DNA of 64,000 nucleotides from the NCBI RefSeq assembly GCF_026646375.1, contig NZ_JAIPPU010000013.1:1-64000 (forward strand). Direction: 5' to 3'. This document shows positions 29,402 through 38,725 of this stretch, piece after piece (the stretch's first letter is position 1; each line of letters begins with the position of its first letter). The notes under the pieces were generated by a model. It was not told the DNA's origin. It saw only the letters and a list, made by a program, of their open reading frames with translations, and ran no database searches. This stretch comes from Acetobacterium wieringae. Its GTDB lineage: Bacteria > Bacillota > Clostridia > Eubacteriales > Eubacteriaceae. A program made the translations under genes and the position numbers.

Positions 29402-29893
29402 ATGAATCAGAAAGACTTTACTTGTTTAAAAGAAGCGTTGGAAAAGAAAAAAAAGATTTTAGTATCCAGTTGTTTGCTGGGAATGAAGATTAATTATGAG
29501 GGCAAAGCCCATCCGGTGGATGAATTGCGTCAACTATTTTTGCAGGGCCAGGCCATTCCGGTTTGTCCGGAGGTGTTGGCAACCATGCCGATCCCTCGGG
29601 ATCCAGCGGAAATAGTCGTGGTCAATGGGGAGCGTAAAGTGTATAATAATAAAAAAATAGATGTGACTGAAGAATATCTTCTGGGAGCGCAACGGACTTT
29701 AGATACAGCCCGAACCTCAGGCGCCAAAATTGCCATTATGAAAAGCAAGAGCCCTTCCTGTGGGTGTGGAAAAATTTATGATGGCACCTTCAGTGAGAAG
29801 CTGGTTAGTGGGGATGGCATCACCGTCGCTCTATTAAAAGATAATGGTATTCGGGTTATAACGGAAGAAGATTTTTTAGAGTGTCTGAAATAA
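29402..29893 (+). CDS. DUF523 family protein
   Basis: Protein of 163 residues with the conserved cysteine pattern of DUF523: KILVSSCLLG near the N-terminus, IPVCPEVLATMPIPR, and IMKSKSPSCGCGKIYDG. The cysteines suggest metal or Fe-S binding; the function is not known. I start at ATG 29402, since GAGGGGAAAA is its ribosome site; the upstream ATG 29390 would contain that site. It is probably co-transcribed with the hexapeptide gene. Confidence 0.85.
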   Translation: MNQKDFTCLKEALEKKKKILVSSCLLGMKINYEGKAHPVDELRQLFLQGQAIPVCPEVLATMPIPRDPAEIVVVNGERKVYNNKKIDVTEEYLLGAQRTLDTARTSGAKIAIMKSKSPSCGCGKIYDGTFSEKLVSGDGITVALLKDNGIRVITEEDFLECLK

Positions 29894-29899
29894 CCAGGT

Positions 29900-29920
29900 C
29901 TTTGCGAAGGGGTCGCAAAG
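29900..29920 (+). other. Small perfect hairpin downstream of the DUF523 gene
   Basis: CTTTGCGA / TCGCAAAG 8-bp stem with a five-base AGGGG loop. No T-run follows, so it is at best a weak or Rho-assisted terminator. Confidence 0.5.
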
Positions 29921-29989
29921 CTTACTGCCAATAGTTATCATTGATAAAATCATAATAACGAGATCTCGAAAGAAAAGTGAGGAAAAGAT

Positions 29990-31042
29990 ATGAAAAACAA
30001 ACTCAATATCGGCGTGGTTTTTGGAGGCCAGTCGGGTGAGCATGAGGTTTCCAGAGTCTCTGCTTACAATGTTTTAGGGGTTATCGATCGGAATAAGTAT
30101 AACATTGTCACCATCGGGATCTCAAAGCAGGGGAAGTGGTATTTATATTCAGGTGATACAAATAAAATTAAGGACGGTTCCTGGGAGCAGGATGAAGACA
30201 ACCTGATTGCTGATTTTTCAATTTTCTCGCATCCGGAAATCGCCAAAATTGATGTTTTTTTTCCTGTTCTTCACGGACCAATGGGGGAAGATGGCACCAT
30301 CCAGGGTGTTTTTGAAATGCTCAATAAACCCTATGTAGGGTGTGGGGTGTTAAGCTCAGCGGTGGGAATGGATAAGGTCTTCTCCAAGATTATGTTCCAA
30401 AGCGTGGGAATCCCCACTGGTAAATATATCTATTTTCGGGAAAATGAGTGGAAAAGAGATACGGACAGCAAAATTGCCGAGATCGAAACGGATCTGGGTT
30501 ATCCGATTTTTGTTAAACCGGCCAATATGGGCTCCAGCGTGGGCATCAGCAAGGCGCATGATCGAAACGAGCTGGTTGCTGCCATTAATGAAGCATTTAT
30601 TTATGACAATAAACTGATTCTGGAAGACTTTGTCAAAGGAAGAGAGATTGAATGTGCCGTTTTAGAAGTCGGAAACGTTATTCGGGCCTCGATTCCCGGA
30701 GAAGTCATTCCTTCTAAAGAGTTCTATGATTATGAAGCTAAATACTCAGCGACCGAAGATTCCAAGGTGGTTATTCCGGCTGAACTATCGCAGGAAGTTA
30801 CTGAAAAAGTCAGAGCCTATGCCATAAAGGCCTTTGAAGCCATTGAAGGTTCCGGCTTGACGCGGGTTGATTTTTTTGTCACAGAGGATGAACGCGTTTT
30901 AATCAATGAAGTAAACACCCTGCCGGGATTTACCAACATCAGTATGTATCCAAAAATGTGGGAAGCCACTGGAATTGGGTATATAGAACTTGTAGATCTG
31001 ATTATTGCGTCAGCGAAGCGGAAACGCACCACGACCAACTAG
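29990..31042 (+). CDS. ddl: D-alanine--D-alanine ligase
   Basis: ATP-grasp ligase making the D-Ala-D-Ala dipeptide of peptidoglycan, 350 residues. VVFGGQSGEHEVS opens the protein, FPVLHGPMGEDGTIQG follows near 88-103, PANMGSSVGISKA binds ATP, and EVNTLPGFTNISMYPK is the C-terminal Mg/substrate site. The omega loop reads KEFYDYEAKY, with the tyrosine typical of dipeptide-forming Ddl rather than the histidine of D-lactate-forming VanA-type ligases. Alanine racemase is encoded 4.6 kb downstream on the same strand. Confidence 0.95.
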   Translation: MKNKLNIGVVFGGQSGEHEVSRVSAYNVLGVIDRNKYNIVTIGISKQGKWYLYSGDTNKIKDGSWEQDEDNLIADFSIFSHPEIAKIDVFFPVLHGPMGEDGTIQGVFEMLNKPYVGCGVLSSAVGMDKVFSKIMFQSVGIPTGKYIYFRENEWKRDTDSKIAEIETDLGYPIFVKPANMGSSVGISKAHDRNELVAAINEAFIYDNKLILEDFVKGREIECAVLEVGNVIRASIPGEVIPSKEFYDYEAKYSATEDSKVVIPAELSQEVTEKVRAYAIKAFEAIEGSGLTRVDFFVTEDERVLINEVNTLPGFTNISMYPKMWEATGIGYIELVDLIIASAKRKRTTTN

Positions 31043-31162
31043 GTGATCCGATTTCTTTATGATGCGTAATCCTAATAAAAACTTAAATGGATAATTTTTC
31101 TTGATAAAAAAACTCAACAATGGTTTAATAGTGGGAGAAATTATACCTCTAGGAGGAGACCA

Positions 31163-31594
31163 ATGACTGAAGAAAGAAAAAAAGTGTGGTTGTCCATTTC
31201 GGGAACCGTCAAAAACGAAGAAGAAAAGGATACCCTGGAGTTCCTGACCGAAGGAGATTTATATAAAGAAGCGAATCGATCCTGTGTGACTTATCACGAA
31301 TCGGAAGTTTCCGGGATGGAAGGAACGATCACTACCGTTTGTGTTGATGCGCAAAAAGTATCAGTCATTCGTCTGGGAACCACCAACTCCATTATGGAAT
31401 TTGAGCGGGGAAAGCGAAACCTGACCTGGTATTCCACCCCTTACGGGGATGTGACCATGGGGATTTTAACCAAGGATGTATTTGTCAATTATAATGAGGA
31501 TAAAGAGCCTACCAAGGTGTCCATCGATTATGACATCGAAATCGAAGGCGTTACCAATTCTCAGAATATTCTAAACATCAAAATCACCCAATAA
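31163..31594 (+). CDS. DUF1934 family protein (YwiB-like)
   Basis: Protein of 143 residues of calycin-like beta-barrel type, with WLSISGTVKN at the start, TYHESEVSGMEG in the first third, and GDVTMGILTKDVFVNYN in the second half. YwiB of B. subtilis lies next to argS, and here too argS follows, which supports the assignment; no activity is known. A GGAGGAG ribosome site precedes the ATG. Confidence 0.87.
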   Translation: MTEERKKVWLSISGTVKNEEEKDTLEFLTEGDLYKEANRSCVTYHESEVSGMEGTITTVCVDAQKVSVIRLGTTNSIMEFERGKRNLTWYSTPYGDVTMGILTKDVFVNYNEDKEPTKVSIDYDIEIEGVTNSQNILNIKITQ

Positions 31595-31615
31595 AAATGG
31601 CTTAATGCCAATCAC

Positions 31616-31645
31616 AGGAGAAGCGCCAGTTGCGCTTCTCCTTTA
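31616..31645 (+). terminator. Intrinsic terminator between the DUF1934 gene and argS
   Basis: Perfect 11-bp stem AGGAGAAGCGC / GCGCTTCTCCT with a five-base loop, followed by TTAAATTT. Confidence 0.8.
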
Positions 31646-31720
31646 AATTTCTATCTGACCAGGAAAAAATAAAAAGACTTGATTTACTGATAATAAAAAG
31701 AAAAGTGAGAGGAAATAAGG

Positions 31721-33397
31721 ATGTACATACGTGAAAAGATCACCAAACAGATTAAAACAATCATTGGCGATGCGCTGAATCAAACGGTTGAATCAGGAGC
31801 ATTGACCATTGAAACCATGCCGGATCTTTTTCTGGAAATTCCCAGAGAAAAAGAACATGGTGAGTATTCCACCAATATTGCCATGCAGCTTCCCAAACAG
31901 ACGAAAAAAGCGCCCCGTTTTATTGCCGAGACCTTGGTGGCCAATATGAATACGGGGGACTCTTATATTGAGTCAATCGAAATAGCGGGACCGGGCTTTA
32001 TTAATTTTAAACTAAAGCCCTATTGGCAGTATGCGGTTCTAGACGAAGTGGCAGACTTGAAAGCTGATTATGGACGAAGTCAGAAAAATGCTGGCAAAAA
32101 ATTTAATCTGGAGTTTATTTCGGCCAATCCGACCGGGCCGATGCACATGGGCAACGCCAGAGGCGGAGCTATCGGCGATATTTTAGCAGCAGTGGCCGAC
32201 TGGACTGGCTACGCTGTCACCCGGGAATTCTATATTAATGATGCAGGAAACCAGATTGTCAAGTTTGGTGATTCGCTTGATGCCCGTTATCGACAATTGA
32301 TGGGTGAGGATATTCCCTTTCCTGAAGACGGATACCAGGGAGAAGACATTACGGATCATATGAAAGCATTTATTGCCGTTAATGGGGATGTTCACCGATT
32401 GTTGACGCCAGAAGAACGCAAACCGATTTTGATTGACTATGCGCTGAACAAAAACCTCAGCCAGATGAAAAGCGATCTGGAAGCCTATGGAATCCACTAT
32501 GATGTCTGGTTTTCGGAACAGAGCCTTTATGACAGCGGCGCCATTGAGAAGACCGTTGAGCTACTGGGCAAGCGGGGATTTACCTATGAACAGGAAGGTG
32601 CCTTGTGGTTTAAGGCCACTGAATTTGGTTCTGATAAAGATGATGTGCTAATCCGGGCCAATGGACTACCGACTTATTTTATGGCTGATATTGCCTATCA
32701 CATGGATAAGTTTATCAATCGTGGTTTTAATCGTTGTATCAATGTTTGGGGTGCTGACCATCACGGACATGTGGCGCGACTCAAAGGCGCATTAACAGCG
32801 GTAGGCATTGATGCCAGTAATTTTGATGTGGTTATTATGCAACTGGTGCGATTGCTGCGAAATGGAGAAGTGGCAAGAATGTCTAAACGTCAGGGAAAAG
32901 CGATTGCCCTGACCGATCTGATTGATGAAGTCGGCGTTGATGCTACCCGCTTCTTCTTTAATCTGCGTTCGCCGGATAGTCATTTTGACTTTGATCTGGA
33001 TTTGGCAATTGAGCAGTCCAATGACAACCCGGTGTTTTATGTGCAGTATGCCCATGCCCGAATTTGTAGCATTATTCGCCAGATGACTGAAGAACTGGAT
33101 CAGACGGTTCCCCTGGATTACAGCCGCCTGGTTGAAAAAGAAGAATTGAACTTGATGGAAATTCTTGCTAATTTCCCGGATGAGATTCTGATTGCTGAAG
33201 ATAAATTGGATCCCAGCCGAATTACCCGATATGCCATTGATCTGGCGGCAGCGTTCCATAGTTTTTATAATGCCTGCCACGTTCGGGTTGATGACAAAGC
33301 CTTAATGAAGGCCAGAGTTGTGCTGATTGAGGCAACAAAGCAGGTTATTCAAAATGCTCTGGGTATTTTGGGAGTATCGGCTCCGGAAAGAATGTAA
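31721..33397 (+). CDS. argS: Arginyl-tRNA synthetase
   Basis: Class Ia aminoacyl-tRNA synthetase charging tRNA-Arg, 558 residues. The N-terminal additional domain spans about 1-100. The HIGH signature is HMGNARGG within FISANPTGPMHMGN, and the KMSKS-like motif is RMSKRQGKAIAL. A DALR anticodon-binding domain ends the protein (about 440-558). Its stop is 2 bases before the next start. Confidence 0.96.
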   Translation: MYIREKITKQIKTIIGDALNQTVESGALTIETMPDLFLEIPREKEHGEYSTNIAMQLPKQTKKAPRFIAETLVANMNTGDSYIESIEIAGPGFINFKLKPYWQYAVLDEVADLKADYGRSQKNAGKKFNLEFISANPTGPMHMGNARGGAIGDILAAVADWTGYAVTREFYINDAGNQIVKFGDSLDARYRQLMGEDIPFPEDGYQGEDITDHMKAFIAVNGDVHRLLTPEERKPILIDYALNKNLSQMKSDLEAYGIHYDVWFSEQSLYDSGAIEKTVELLGKRGFTYEQEGALWFKATEFGSDKDDVLIRANGLPTYFMADIAYHMDKFINRGFNRCINVWGADHHGHVARLKGALTAVGIDASNFDVVIMQLVRLLRNGEVARMSKRQGKAIALTDLIDEVGVDATRFFFNLRSPDSHFDFDLDLAIEQSNDNPVFYVQYAHARICSIIRQMTEELDQTVPLDYSRLVEKEELNLMEILANFPDEILIAEDKLDPSRITRYAIDLAAAFHSFYNACHVRVDDKALMKARVVLIEATKQVIQNALGILGVSAPERM

Positions 33398-33399
33398 AA

Positions 33400-34107
33400 A
33401 TGAAAACAGAATCAGGAATCTTTGACCGAACCGAAAAATTGATTGGTAAACCCGGTTTGGAGATTCTAAAAAACTCAAGAGTCATCCTGTTTGGAGTCGG
33501 TGGGGTTGGATCGTTTGTGGCTGAAGCGTTGATTCGCAGTGGAGTTGGTTTTCTAACCATTGTGGATAAAGACATTATTGATCCCAGTAATTTAAATCGT
33601 CAGATTATGGCCAATGTGAAAACCATTGGTAAGAAAAAAGTAGATGTCATGGCCAGAAGACTGATTGCCATTAATCCGCTTTCGATTGTCCATCCAATGC
33701 ATAAATGTTATACTCCTGAGAACTACCAGGAATTCCATCTTCAGGACTATGATTATGTCATTGATGCGGTGGATATGGTGACGGCGAAAATCGATCTGGT
33801 CATTAAAAGTCAGCAAAACAAGGTGCCGATTATCAGTTGTATGGGAACGGGAAATAAAATGGATGCCAGCCGTTTTAATATTACCGACATCTATGAAACG
33901 TCGGTTTGTCCGCTGGCCAAAGTGATGCGAAAAGAACTGCGGGAGCGGGGCGTGAAATCATTAAAGGTGCTTTATTCCACCGAAGAGCCGATTATCAGGG
34001 AAACCCCGCCGGGTAGCATTGCCTTTGTTCCTTCGGTTGCCGGTCTTTTGATTGCCGGAGAAGTGGTTCGGGATCTGTTAAAAACGAACAGCAGGGAGGA
34101 ACAGTAA
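33400..34107 (+). CDS. tcdA: TcdA/CsdL-like tRNA t6A dehydratase, ThiF family
   Basis: E1-like enzyme of 235 residues that cyclises t6A37 of tRNA to ct6A using ATP. VILFGVGGVGSFVAEALIRSG is the nucleotide-binding loop and VDKDIIDPSNLNRQ the adenylation site with the conserved Asp and Arg. The SIISCMGTGNKMDASRF region and absence of a C-terminal rhodanese fit TcdA rather than MoeB or ThiF. It lies 2 bases downstream of argS, so both genes act on tRNA and are likely co-transcribed. Confidence 0.88.
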   Translation: MKTESGIFDRTEKLIGKPGLEILKNSRVILFGVGGVGSFVAEALIRSGVGFLTIVDKDIIDPSNLNRQIMANVKTIGKKKVDVMARRLIAINPLSIVHPMHKCYTPENYQEFHLQDYDYVIDAVDMVTAKIDLVIKSQQNKVPIISCMGTGNKMDASRFNITDIYETSVCPLAKVMRKELRERGVKSLKVLYSTEEPIIRETPPGSIAFVPSVAGLLIAGEVVRDLLKTNSREEQ

Positions 34108-34118
34108 TAGTCTAAATA

Positions 34119-34178
34119 ATGGTCACCAGATCAAATAGCTTAAAAGCCATTAAGTTATTTATTTGGTGGCGTTTTTTT
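34119..34178 (+). terminator. Intrinsic terminator after tcdA
   Basis: CACCA-GATCAAATA-GCTTA pairs imperfectly with TAAG-TTATTTATTTGGTG, ending in GTTTTTTTG. Confidence 0.75.
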
Positions 34179-34454
34179 GTTTGGTTATGTTATAATTTTT
34201 AATGAAAATTCAAATTTGGGAAGTTTACAGAATCGGTCTCGAATCAGACAGCCTGAAAATTAATTCAGCCTCTGAATTGAGATAAAAATTTTTAAAACGT
34301 TATTTTATCATTTGTAAAAATAAAGAGTGATGTTCAGATAGATTTTTGGCACATTTCGGGATCGCTAAAAGTAAATTTGTGGAAACGAAAAAAATCTGTA
34401 CAAATGGCTAAAAATGTGGTTAAATTTATTTGGAAACGAGCTGGAAGGAGTAAA
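34179..34454 (+). other. Intergenic region upstream of ispF
   Basis: This 276-base AT-rich stretch holds a TATAAT at 34191-34196 without a convincing -35, and a small inverted repeat ATTCAG-CCT-CTGAAT near 34260. A run of codons open in the ispF frame from 34377 has no ribosome site and is not taken as coding. Confidence 0.4.
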
Positions 34455-34943
34455 ATGATACGGATCGGAATTGGTTATGATGTCCATCGTTTAGTAAAAA
34501 ATCGAGCGCTCATTTTAGGCGGTGTAAAAATAGAGCATCCTTTGGGACTGCAAGGTCATTCAGATGCTGACGTATTAGTGCATGCCATTATGGATGCGTT
34601 GTTAGGGGCCCTGGCATTGGGCGATATTGGCAAACATTTTCCGGATGCTGATGCCGCCTACAAAGATTGTAACAGCTTGCGAATGCTTAAAAAGGTGGGA
34701 CAGCTTGTGACAGAAAAGGGGTATACAATTAACAACATTGATTCGACGATTATTGCACAAGCCCCAAAGCTTGCGCCGTATATTGAAATGATGGTGGAAA
34801 ATATCAAGGAAACCCTGGATTTATCCGGAGGTTGTGTCAGTGTAAAAGCGACAACCGAAGAAGGTCTGGGTTTTACTGGAAGTGAACAGGGAATCGCTGC
34901 CAATGCAGCGGTGAGTCTTTTGAAGGGAGAAAAAAGCAGATGA
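34455..34943 (+). CDS. ispF: 2-C-methyl-D-erythritol 2,4-cyclodiphosphate synthase
   Basis: MEP-pathway enzyme (isoprenoid precursor synthesis), 162 residues, standard length. Metal ligands appear in GIGYDVHRL (D8, H10) and a later histidine, with [18 protein letters not shown] and [16 protein letters not shown] as the family signatures. The start at 34455 has a GAAGGAG ribosome site. The gene ends in ATGA, overlapping mtnN by 4 bases. Confidence 0.95.
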   Translation: MIRIGIGYDVHRLVKNRALILGGVKIEHPLGLQGHSDADVLVHAIMDALLGALALGDIGKHFPDADAAYKDCNSLRMLKKVGQLVTEKGYTINNIDSTIIAQAPKLAPYIEMMVENIKETLDLSGGCVSVKATTEEGLGFTGSEQGIAANAAVSLLKGEKSR

Positions 34944-35635
34944 TCGGTATTATTGCAGCTATGGACAGTGAGGTTCGTGACATCAAAGCGGCGATGGAAG
35001 ATGGGATTAAAGTTCATCACGGAGGCATGACTTTTTTTAAAGGAAAACTTCATCAGAAAGAAGTGGTGGCTGTCAAAAGTGGAATTGGAAAAGTCAATGC
35101 TGCCATGTGTACGCAGGTATTGATTGACATTTTTAAAGTAACCAACATCGTCCATGTGGGGGTAGCTGGTGCAGTGCATCCCGAGCTGGAAATTGGCGAC
35201 ATCGTTATTTCTGGAGACAGTTGTCAGTATGATATGGATGCCCGAGCCTTTGGCCATCCACGGGGTGAAATACCAAACATGAACATAACCTTTTTTAAAG
35301 CAGATCCTACCCTGATCAAGATGGCAGAGGCCGCTGCCAAAGACCTTGGTGCAACGTATCGTGTTGGCCGTGTCATGACTGCCGATTTAGGTGTGAACTC
35401 GAATCAGCTCAAGCAAGAATTACTGGAAGAATTCGGCGGCCTTTGTGTGGAAATGGAAGGAGCAGCAGTGGGACAGGTGGCCATGCTCAATCAGGTTCCT
35501 TATCTGGTAATTCGTTCCATGTCTGACAAAGCTGATTCCAATCTAACCGATGATTATCAGGCAAATCTCGAAGCATCAATCAAAAATGGGGTGGCGATGG
35601 TGCTAAAAATGGTTCAGGAAGTTCCGACAGCATGA
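34940..35635 (+). CDS. mtnN: 5'-methylthioadenosine/S-adenosylhomocysteine nucleosidase
   Basis: Cleaves MTA and SAH to adenine and the thiosugar, 231 residues. It has the general acid/base glutamate E11-E12 region in [30 protein letters not shown], the [12 protein letters not shown] ribose-binding segment, and the adenine-protonating Asp in IRSMSDKAD. It overlaps both neighbours by 4 bases (ATGA junctions), so ispF-mtnN-alr are translationally coupled. Confidence 0.95.
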   Translation: MIGIIAAMDSEVRDIKAAMEDGIKVHHGGMTFFKGKLHQKEVVAVKSGIGKVNAAMCTQVLIDIFKVTNIVHVGVAGAVHPELEIGDIVISGDSCQYDMDARAFGHPRGEIPNMNITFFKADPTLIKMAEAAAKDLGATYRVGRVMTADLGVNSNQLKQELLEEFGGLCVEMEGAAVGQVAMLNQVPYLVIRSMSDKADSNLTDDYQANLEASIKNGVAMVLKMVQEVPTA

Positions 35636-36819
35636 AAGAGTTGGCGCTCCGTCCGACTTGGGCAGAAATTGACCTGGATGCTCTGATCAGCAATTATGAA
35701 GAAATCCGCCGGATTGTCGGGCCTGATGTTAAAATTCTCGGTGTGGTCAAAGCCGATGCTTACGGTCATGGCAGTGTGGAATGTGCCAGAGCCCTCTGTG
35801 ATGCCGGGGTGGATATGCTGGCGGTCGCTTTCATCGATGAAGCCATCGCCCTGCGACAGGGCGGGATTACCGAGCCGATTTTACTGTTGGGATATACCTC
35901 AAAAGCGCATATCACCGATCTGATCCGCTGGGATGTGATTCCCGGTGTTTATCAGATGGACTTTGCTCAGGCTCTGTCGGAACATTGTCAGGAAATTGGT
36001 ATTCGTCATCCCATTCATGTAAAAATTGATACGGGCATGGGACGCATTGGAATTGGCTGGCGGGAGGCATCACAAGCGATTGCGGAGATGAACCGGTTAG
36101 AAGGAATCGAGCTTCAGGGGTTGTTTACCCATTTTTCCACCGCCGATGCCGCTGACAAAACCCACACTCAGGAGCAGATCCGACGCTACCGACATGTTCT
36201 TTCGGAACTGGCGGAAAAAAATATTGCCATTCCCATTAAGCATATGGCCAACAGTGCCGGGATATTTGATGTGGAAGGCGTTCATTTTGACATGGTGCGG
36301 CCAGGGATTATTCTCTATGGGCTCTATCCGTCGGCGGAAGTAGATCGGTCTAAGATCAGTTTAAAACCGGTGATGACTCTGAAGTCAACCATTGTTCATC
36401 TAAAAACCCTGCATCCTGGTGAAACAGTGAGCTATGGCAATCGCTTTGTTGCGAAAGAGGATCGAATTATTGGTACCTTACCAATTGGCTATGCTGATGG
36501 CTACACCCGGATGCTAAATGGTTTGGCAAAAGTTTTTATTTCCGGCCAGCTGGTGCCGGTAGTTGGCAGCATTTGTATGGATCAATGCATGATTGATTTG
36601 ACCAATGTGGAGGCGGTTTCCCTGTATGACGAAGTAGAGCTTTTTGGCAACAACATTTCTGCTGATGTACTGGCCGATGCATTGGGAACCATCAATTATG
36701 AAATTACCTGTATGATCAACAAACGGGTGCCGCGGGTCTTCATTAAGGATGGTCTTCCCCAATCTGTCAGACGAGACATTCTCAATCGGCAAATCAACAC
36801 GAATAGTGATATTTATTAA
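35632..36819 (+). CDS. alr: Alanine racemase
   Basis: PLP fold-type III racemase making D-alanine for the cell wall, 395 residues. The PLP lysine is in VVKADAYGHG (about residue 40), the catalytic tyrosine is in the C-terminal domain near VSYGNRF, and GSICMDQCMIDL is conserved. It provides substrate for Ddl encoded at 29990. Full length. Confidence 0.95.
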   Translation: MKELALRPTWAEIDLDALISNYEEIRRIVGPDVKILGVVKADAYGHGSVECARALCDAGVDMLAVAFIDEAIALRQGGITEPILLLGYTSKAHITDLIRWDVIPGVYQMDFAQALSEHCQEIGIRHPIHVKIDTGMGRIGIGWREASQAIAEMNRLEGIELQGLFTHFSTADAADKTHTQEQIRRYRHVLSELAEKNIAIPIKHMANSAGIFDVEGVHFDMVRPGIILYGLYPSAEVDRSKISLKPVMTLKSTIVHLKTLHPGETVSYGNRFVAKEDRIIGTLPIGYADGYTRMLNGLAKVFISGQLVPVVGSICMDQCMIDLTNVEAVSLYDEVELFGNNISADVLADALGTINYEITCMINKRVPRVFIKDGLPQSVRRDILNRQINTNSDIY

Positions 36820-36832
36820 AAAGGAGAATTAA

Positions 36833-37642
36833 ATGGCATTTTTAAAAGAAACTGTTACGGAAATTCGCAAAGATATTGTAAAAATGATTGGACAGGCTGC
36901 TTCAGGACATCCCGGCGGGTCATTGTCTTCTGCGGAAATTTTAACCCTGCTTTATTTTGAACAAATGAATGTTGATGAAAAGAATCCCCGCAAAGAAGAT
37001 CGGGATCGTTTTGTCTTATCTAAAGGCCATGCGGCTCCAGTGCTTTATGCAACTTTGGCCGAAAAAGGCTTTTTTCCCAAATCTGAATTGGAAAATCTGC
37101 GACAGTTGGGTTCTATTCTTCAGGGCCATCCGGATATGAACAAAGTGCCGGGGATTGATATGTCAACCGGTTCTTTGGGACAGGGAATTTCGGTGGCTGC
37201 CGGAATGGCGTTGGCTGGAAAAATTGACAATAAGCCCCATAAGATTTATGCGCTTTTAGGTGATGGTGAATTGCAGGAAGGGTTGGTCTGGGAAGCTGCC
37301 ATGGCCGCCAGCCATTATCAATTGAATAATCTGATCGCCTTTGTGGATAATAATAATCTTCAAATTGACGGCGCCATCTGTGAGGTGATGTCACCATTCC
37401 CTATTGATGCCAAGTTTGAAGCCTTTGGATGGAATGTCATCACGGTGGAAGATGGACATAGCTTTGATGAACTGCGAACTGCCGTGGAAGTTGCCCAAAA
37501 ATCAGAAGATAAACCAACAGTGATTATTTGTAAAACGGTTAAAGGTAAATGTGTTTCATTTATGGAAAATAATGCGGGATGGCATGGAAAAGGGCCGAAT
37601 GCAGAAGAAGTAAAACAAGCGTTGGCAGAATTGGAGGCGTAA
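36833..37642 (+). CDS. Transketolase, N-terminal subunit
   Basis: Thiamine-diphosphate-binding half of a split transketolase, 269 residues. ASGHPGGSLSSAEILTLLY opens it, SKGHAAPVLYA and STGSLGQGISVAAGMA follow, and the ThDP/Mg motif is GDGELQEGLVWEAAM with VDNNNLQ. It works with the C-terminal half encoded 2 bases downstream, moving two-carbon units in the pentose phosphate pathway. Splitting into two genes is common in Clostridia and archaea. Confidence 0.94.
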   Translation: MAFLKETVTEIRKDIVKMIGQAASGHPGGSLSSAEILTLLYFEQMNVDEKNPRKEDRDRFVLSKGHAAPVLYATLAEKGFFPKSELENLRQLGSILQGHPDMNKVPGIDMSTGSLGQGISVAAGMALAGKIDNKPHKIYALLGDGELQEGLVWEAAMAASHYQLNNLIAFVDNNNLQIDGAICEVMSPFPIDAKFEAFGWNVITVEDGHSFDELRTAVEVAQKSEDKPTVIICKTVKGKCVSFMENNAGWHGKGPNAEEVKQALAELEA

Positions 37643-37644
37643 TC

Positions 37645-38583
37645 ATGGCAGAAAAAAAGGCAACACGACAAGCATATGGCGAATATCTGGTAAAACTGGG
37701 AGAAAAGAACCCAAATCTGGTGGTTTTGGATGCGGATCTTTCAGGCGCAACAAAGACAAATATTTTTAAAAAGGCATATCCCGATCGGCATTTTAACGTG
37801 GGAATTGCGGAAGAAAACCTCTTGGGCATGTCGGCTGGTTTGGCAGCCGCCGGAAAAATTCCTTTTGCCAGTACCTTTGCAATTTTTGGTGCCGGACGGG
37901 CTTATGAAATTATTCGCAACAGTATCTGTTATACTAAGCTCAATGTAAAAATTGCCTTAACTCATGCGGGCATCTCAGTTGGCGAAGATGGCGGTTCACA
38001 CCAGTCGATCGAAGATATTGCACTGATGCGGGTATTGCCCAATATGACGGTGTTATCACCGGCAGATGCCATCGAAACTGAAAAAATGCTGGATGCGGCC
38101 ATTACAATTGACGGACCAGTATACATTCGTTTAGGTCGCAGTGATGTGCCAGTGCTTTTTGATGAGAGTTATCACTTTGAGTTGGGTAAAGCCAGTATGA
38201 TGAAAAGTGGTAGTGATGTTACTATTATTGCAACTGGTTTAATGGTGGCATTGGCACTGGAAGCGGCTGATCAGCTGAAAGAAGAAGGTGTTTCAGCCCA
38301 GGTGATTAATATGGGTTCAATTAAGCCGATTGATGTGGATGCTATTAAGCAGGCCGCTTTAACGACAGGGGCCATTGTTACCGCCGAAGAACACAGCATT
38401 ATCGGTGGTTTGGGTGGAGCAGTCGCTGAAGTTTTATGTGATGAGGCGCCGGTACCGATGGAACGGGTTGGTGTCAAAGACCTGTTTGGACAATCCGGCA
38501 AGGTGGCACCGCTGATGGAAAAATATGGTTTGACAGCTGGCGACATCGTAGCTGCTGCCAAAAAAGCGATTAACCGAAAATAA
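37645..38583 (+). CDS. Transketolase, C-terminal subunit
   Basis: Second half of the split enzyme, 312 residues, holding the pyrimidine-binding domain (about 8-175, with NVGIAEENLLGMSAGLA and its ThDP-activating glutamate) and the C-terminal domain (about 190-312). The start at 37645 follows TTGGAGGCG; a longer in-frame extension would overlap the other subunit by 60 bases without a ribosome site. Confidence 0.94.
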   Translation: MAEKKATRQAYGEYLVKLGEKNPNLVVLDADLSGATKTNIFKKAYPDRHFNVGIAEENLLGMSAGLAAAGKIPFASTFAIFGAGRAYEIIRNSICYTKLNVKIALTHAGISVGEDGGSHQSIEDIALMRVLPNMTVLSPADAIETEKMLDAAITIDGPVYIRLGRSDVPVLFDESYHFELGKASMMKSGSDVTIIATGLMVALALEAADQLKEEGVSAQVINMGSIKPIDVDAIKQAALTTGAIVTAEEHSIIGGLGGAVAEVLCDEAPVPMERVGVKDLFGQSGKVAPLMEKYGLTAGDIVAAAKKAINRK

Positions 38584-38596
38584 CTAAAACAATCTC

Positions 38597-38628
38597 AAAA
38601 ACAGTGTCATTTAGGCGCTGTTTTTTTT
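38597..38628 (+). terminator. Intrinsic terminator after the transketolase genes
   Basis: AAAAACAGTG pairs with CGCTGTTTTT around a nine-base loop; eight T at the end. Confidence 0.85.
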
Positions 38629-38646
38629 AGGTAGCATAATAAAAAA

Positions 38647-38674
38647 TTGAAATTATCAAAAAAAAGAGTATAAT
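38647..38674 (+). promoter_or_regulatory. Promoter of the nitroreductase gene
   Basis: TTGAAA at 38647-38652, a 16-base spacer, TATAAT at 38669-38674, about 50 bases before the start codon. Confidence 0.65.
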
Positions 38675-38725
38675 ATTTATCATAAGGCTTAAAGAACAAA
38701 TATTTTAGAAAAAGGAGTATTTGCT

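Noticed and set aside
29990-31042. Vancomycin-resistance type D-Ala-D-Lac ligase
   Set aside because: The omega loop carries tyrosine (KEFYDYEAKY), typical of the ordinary D-Ala-D-Ala ligase, and no vanH or vanX is nearby.
34658-35257. Antisense open frame of 199 codons across ispF and mtnN
   Set aside because: It lies opposite two well-conserved genes, has no family motif and no ribosome site; a shadow frame.
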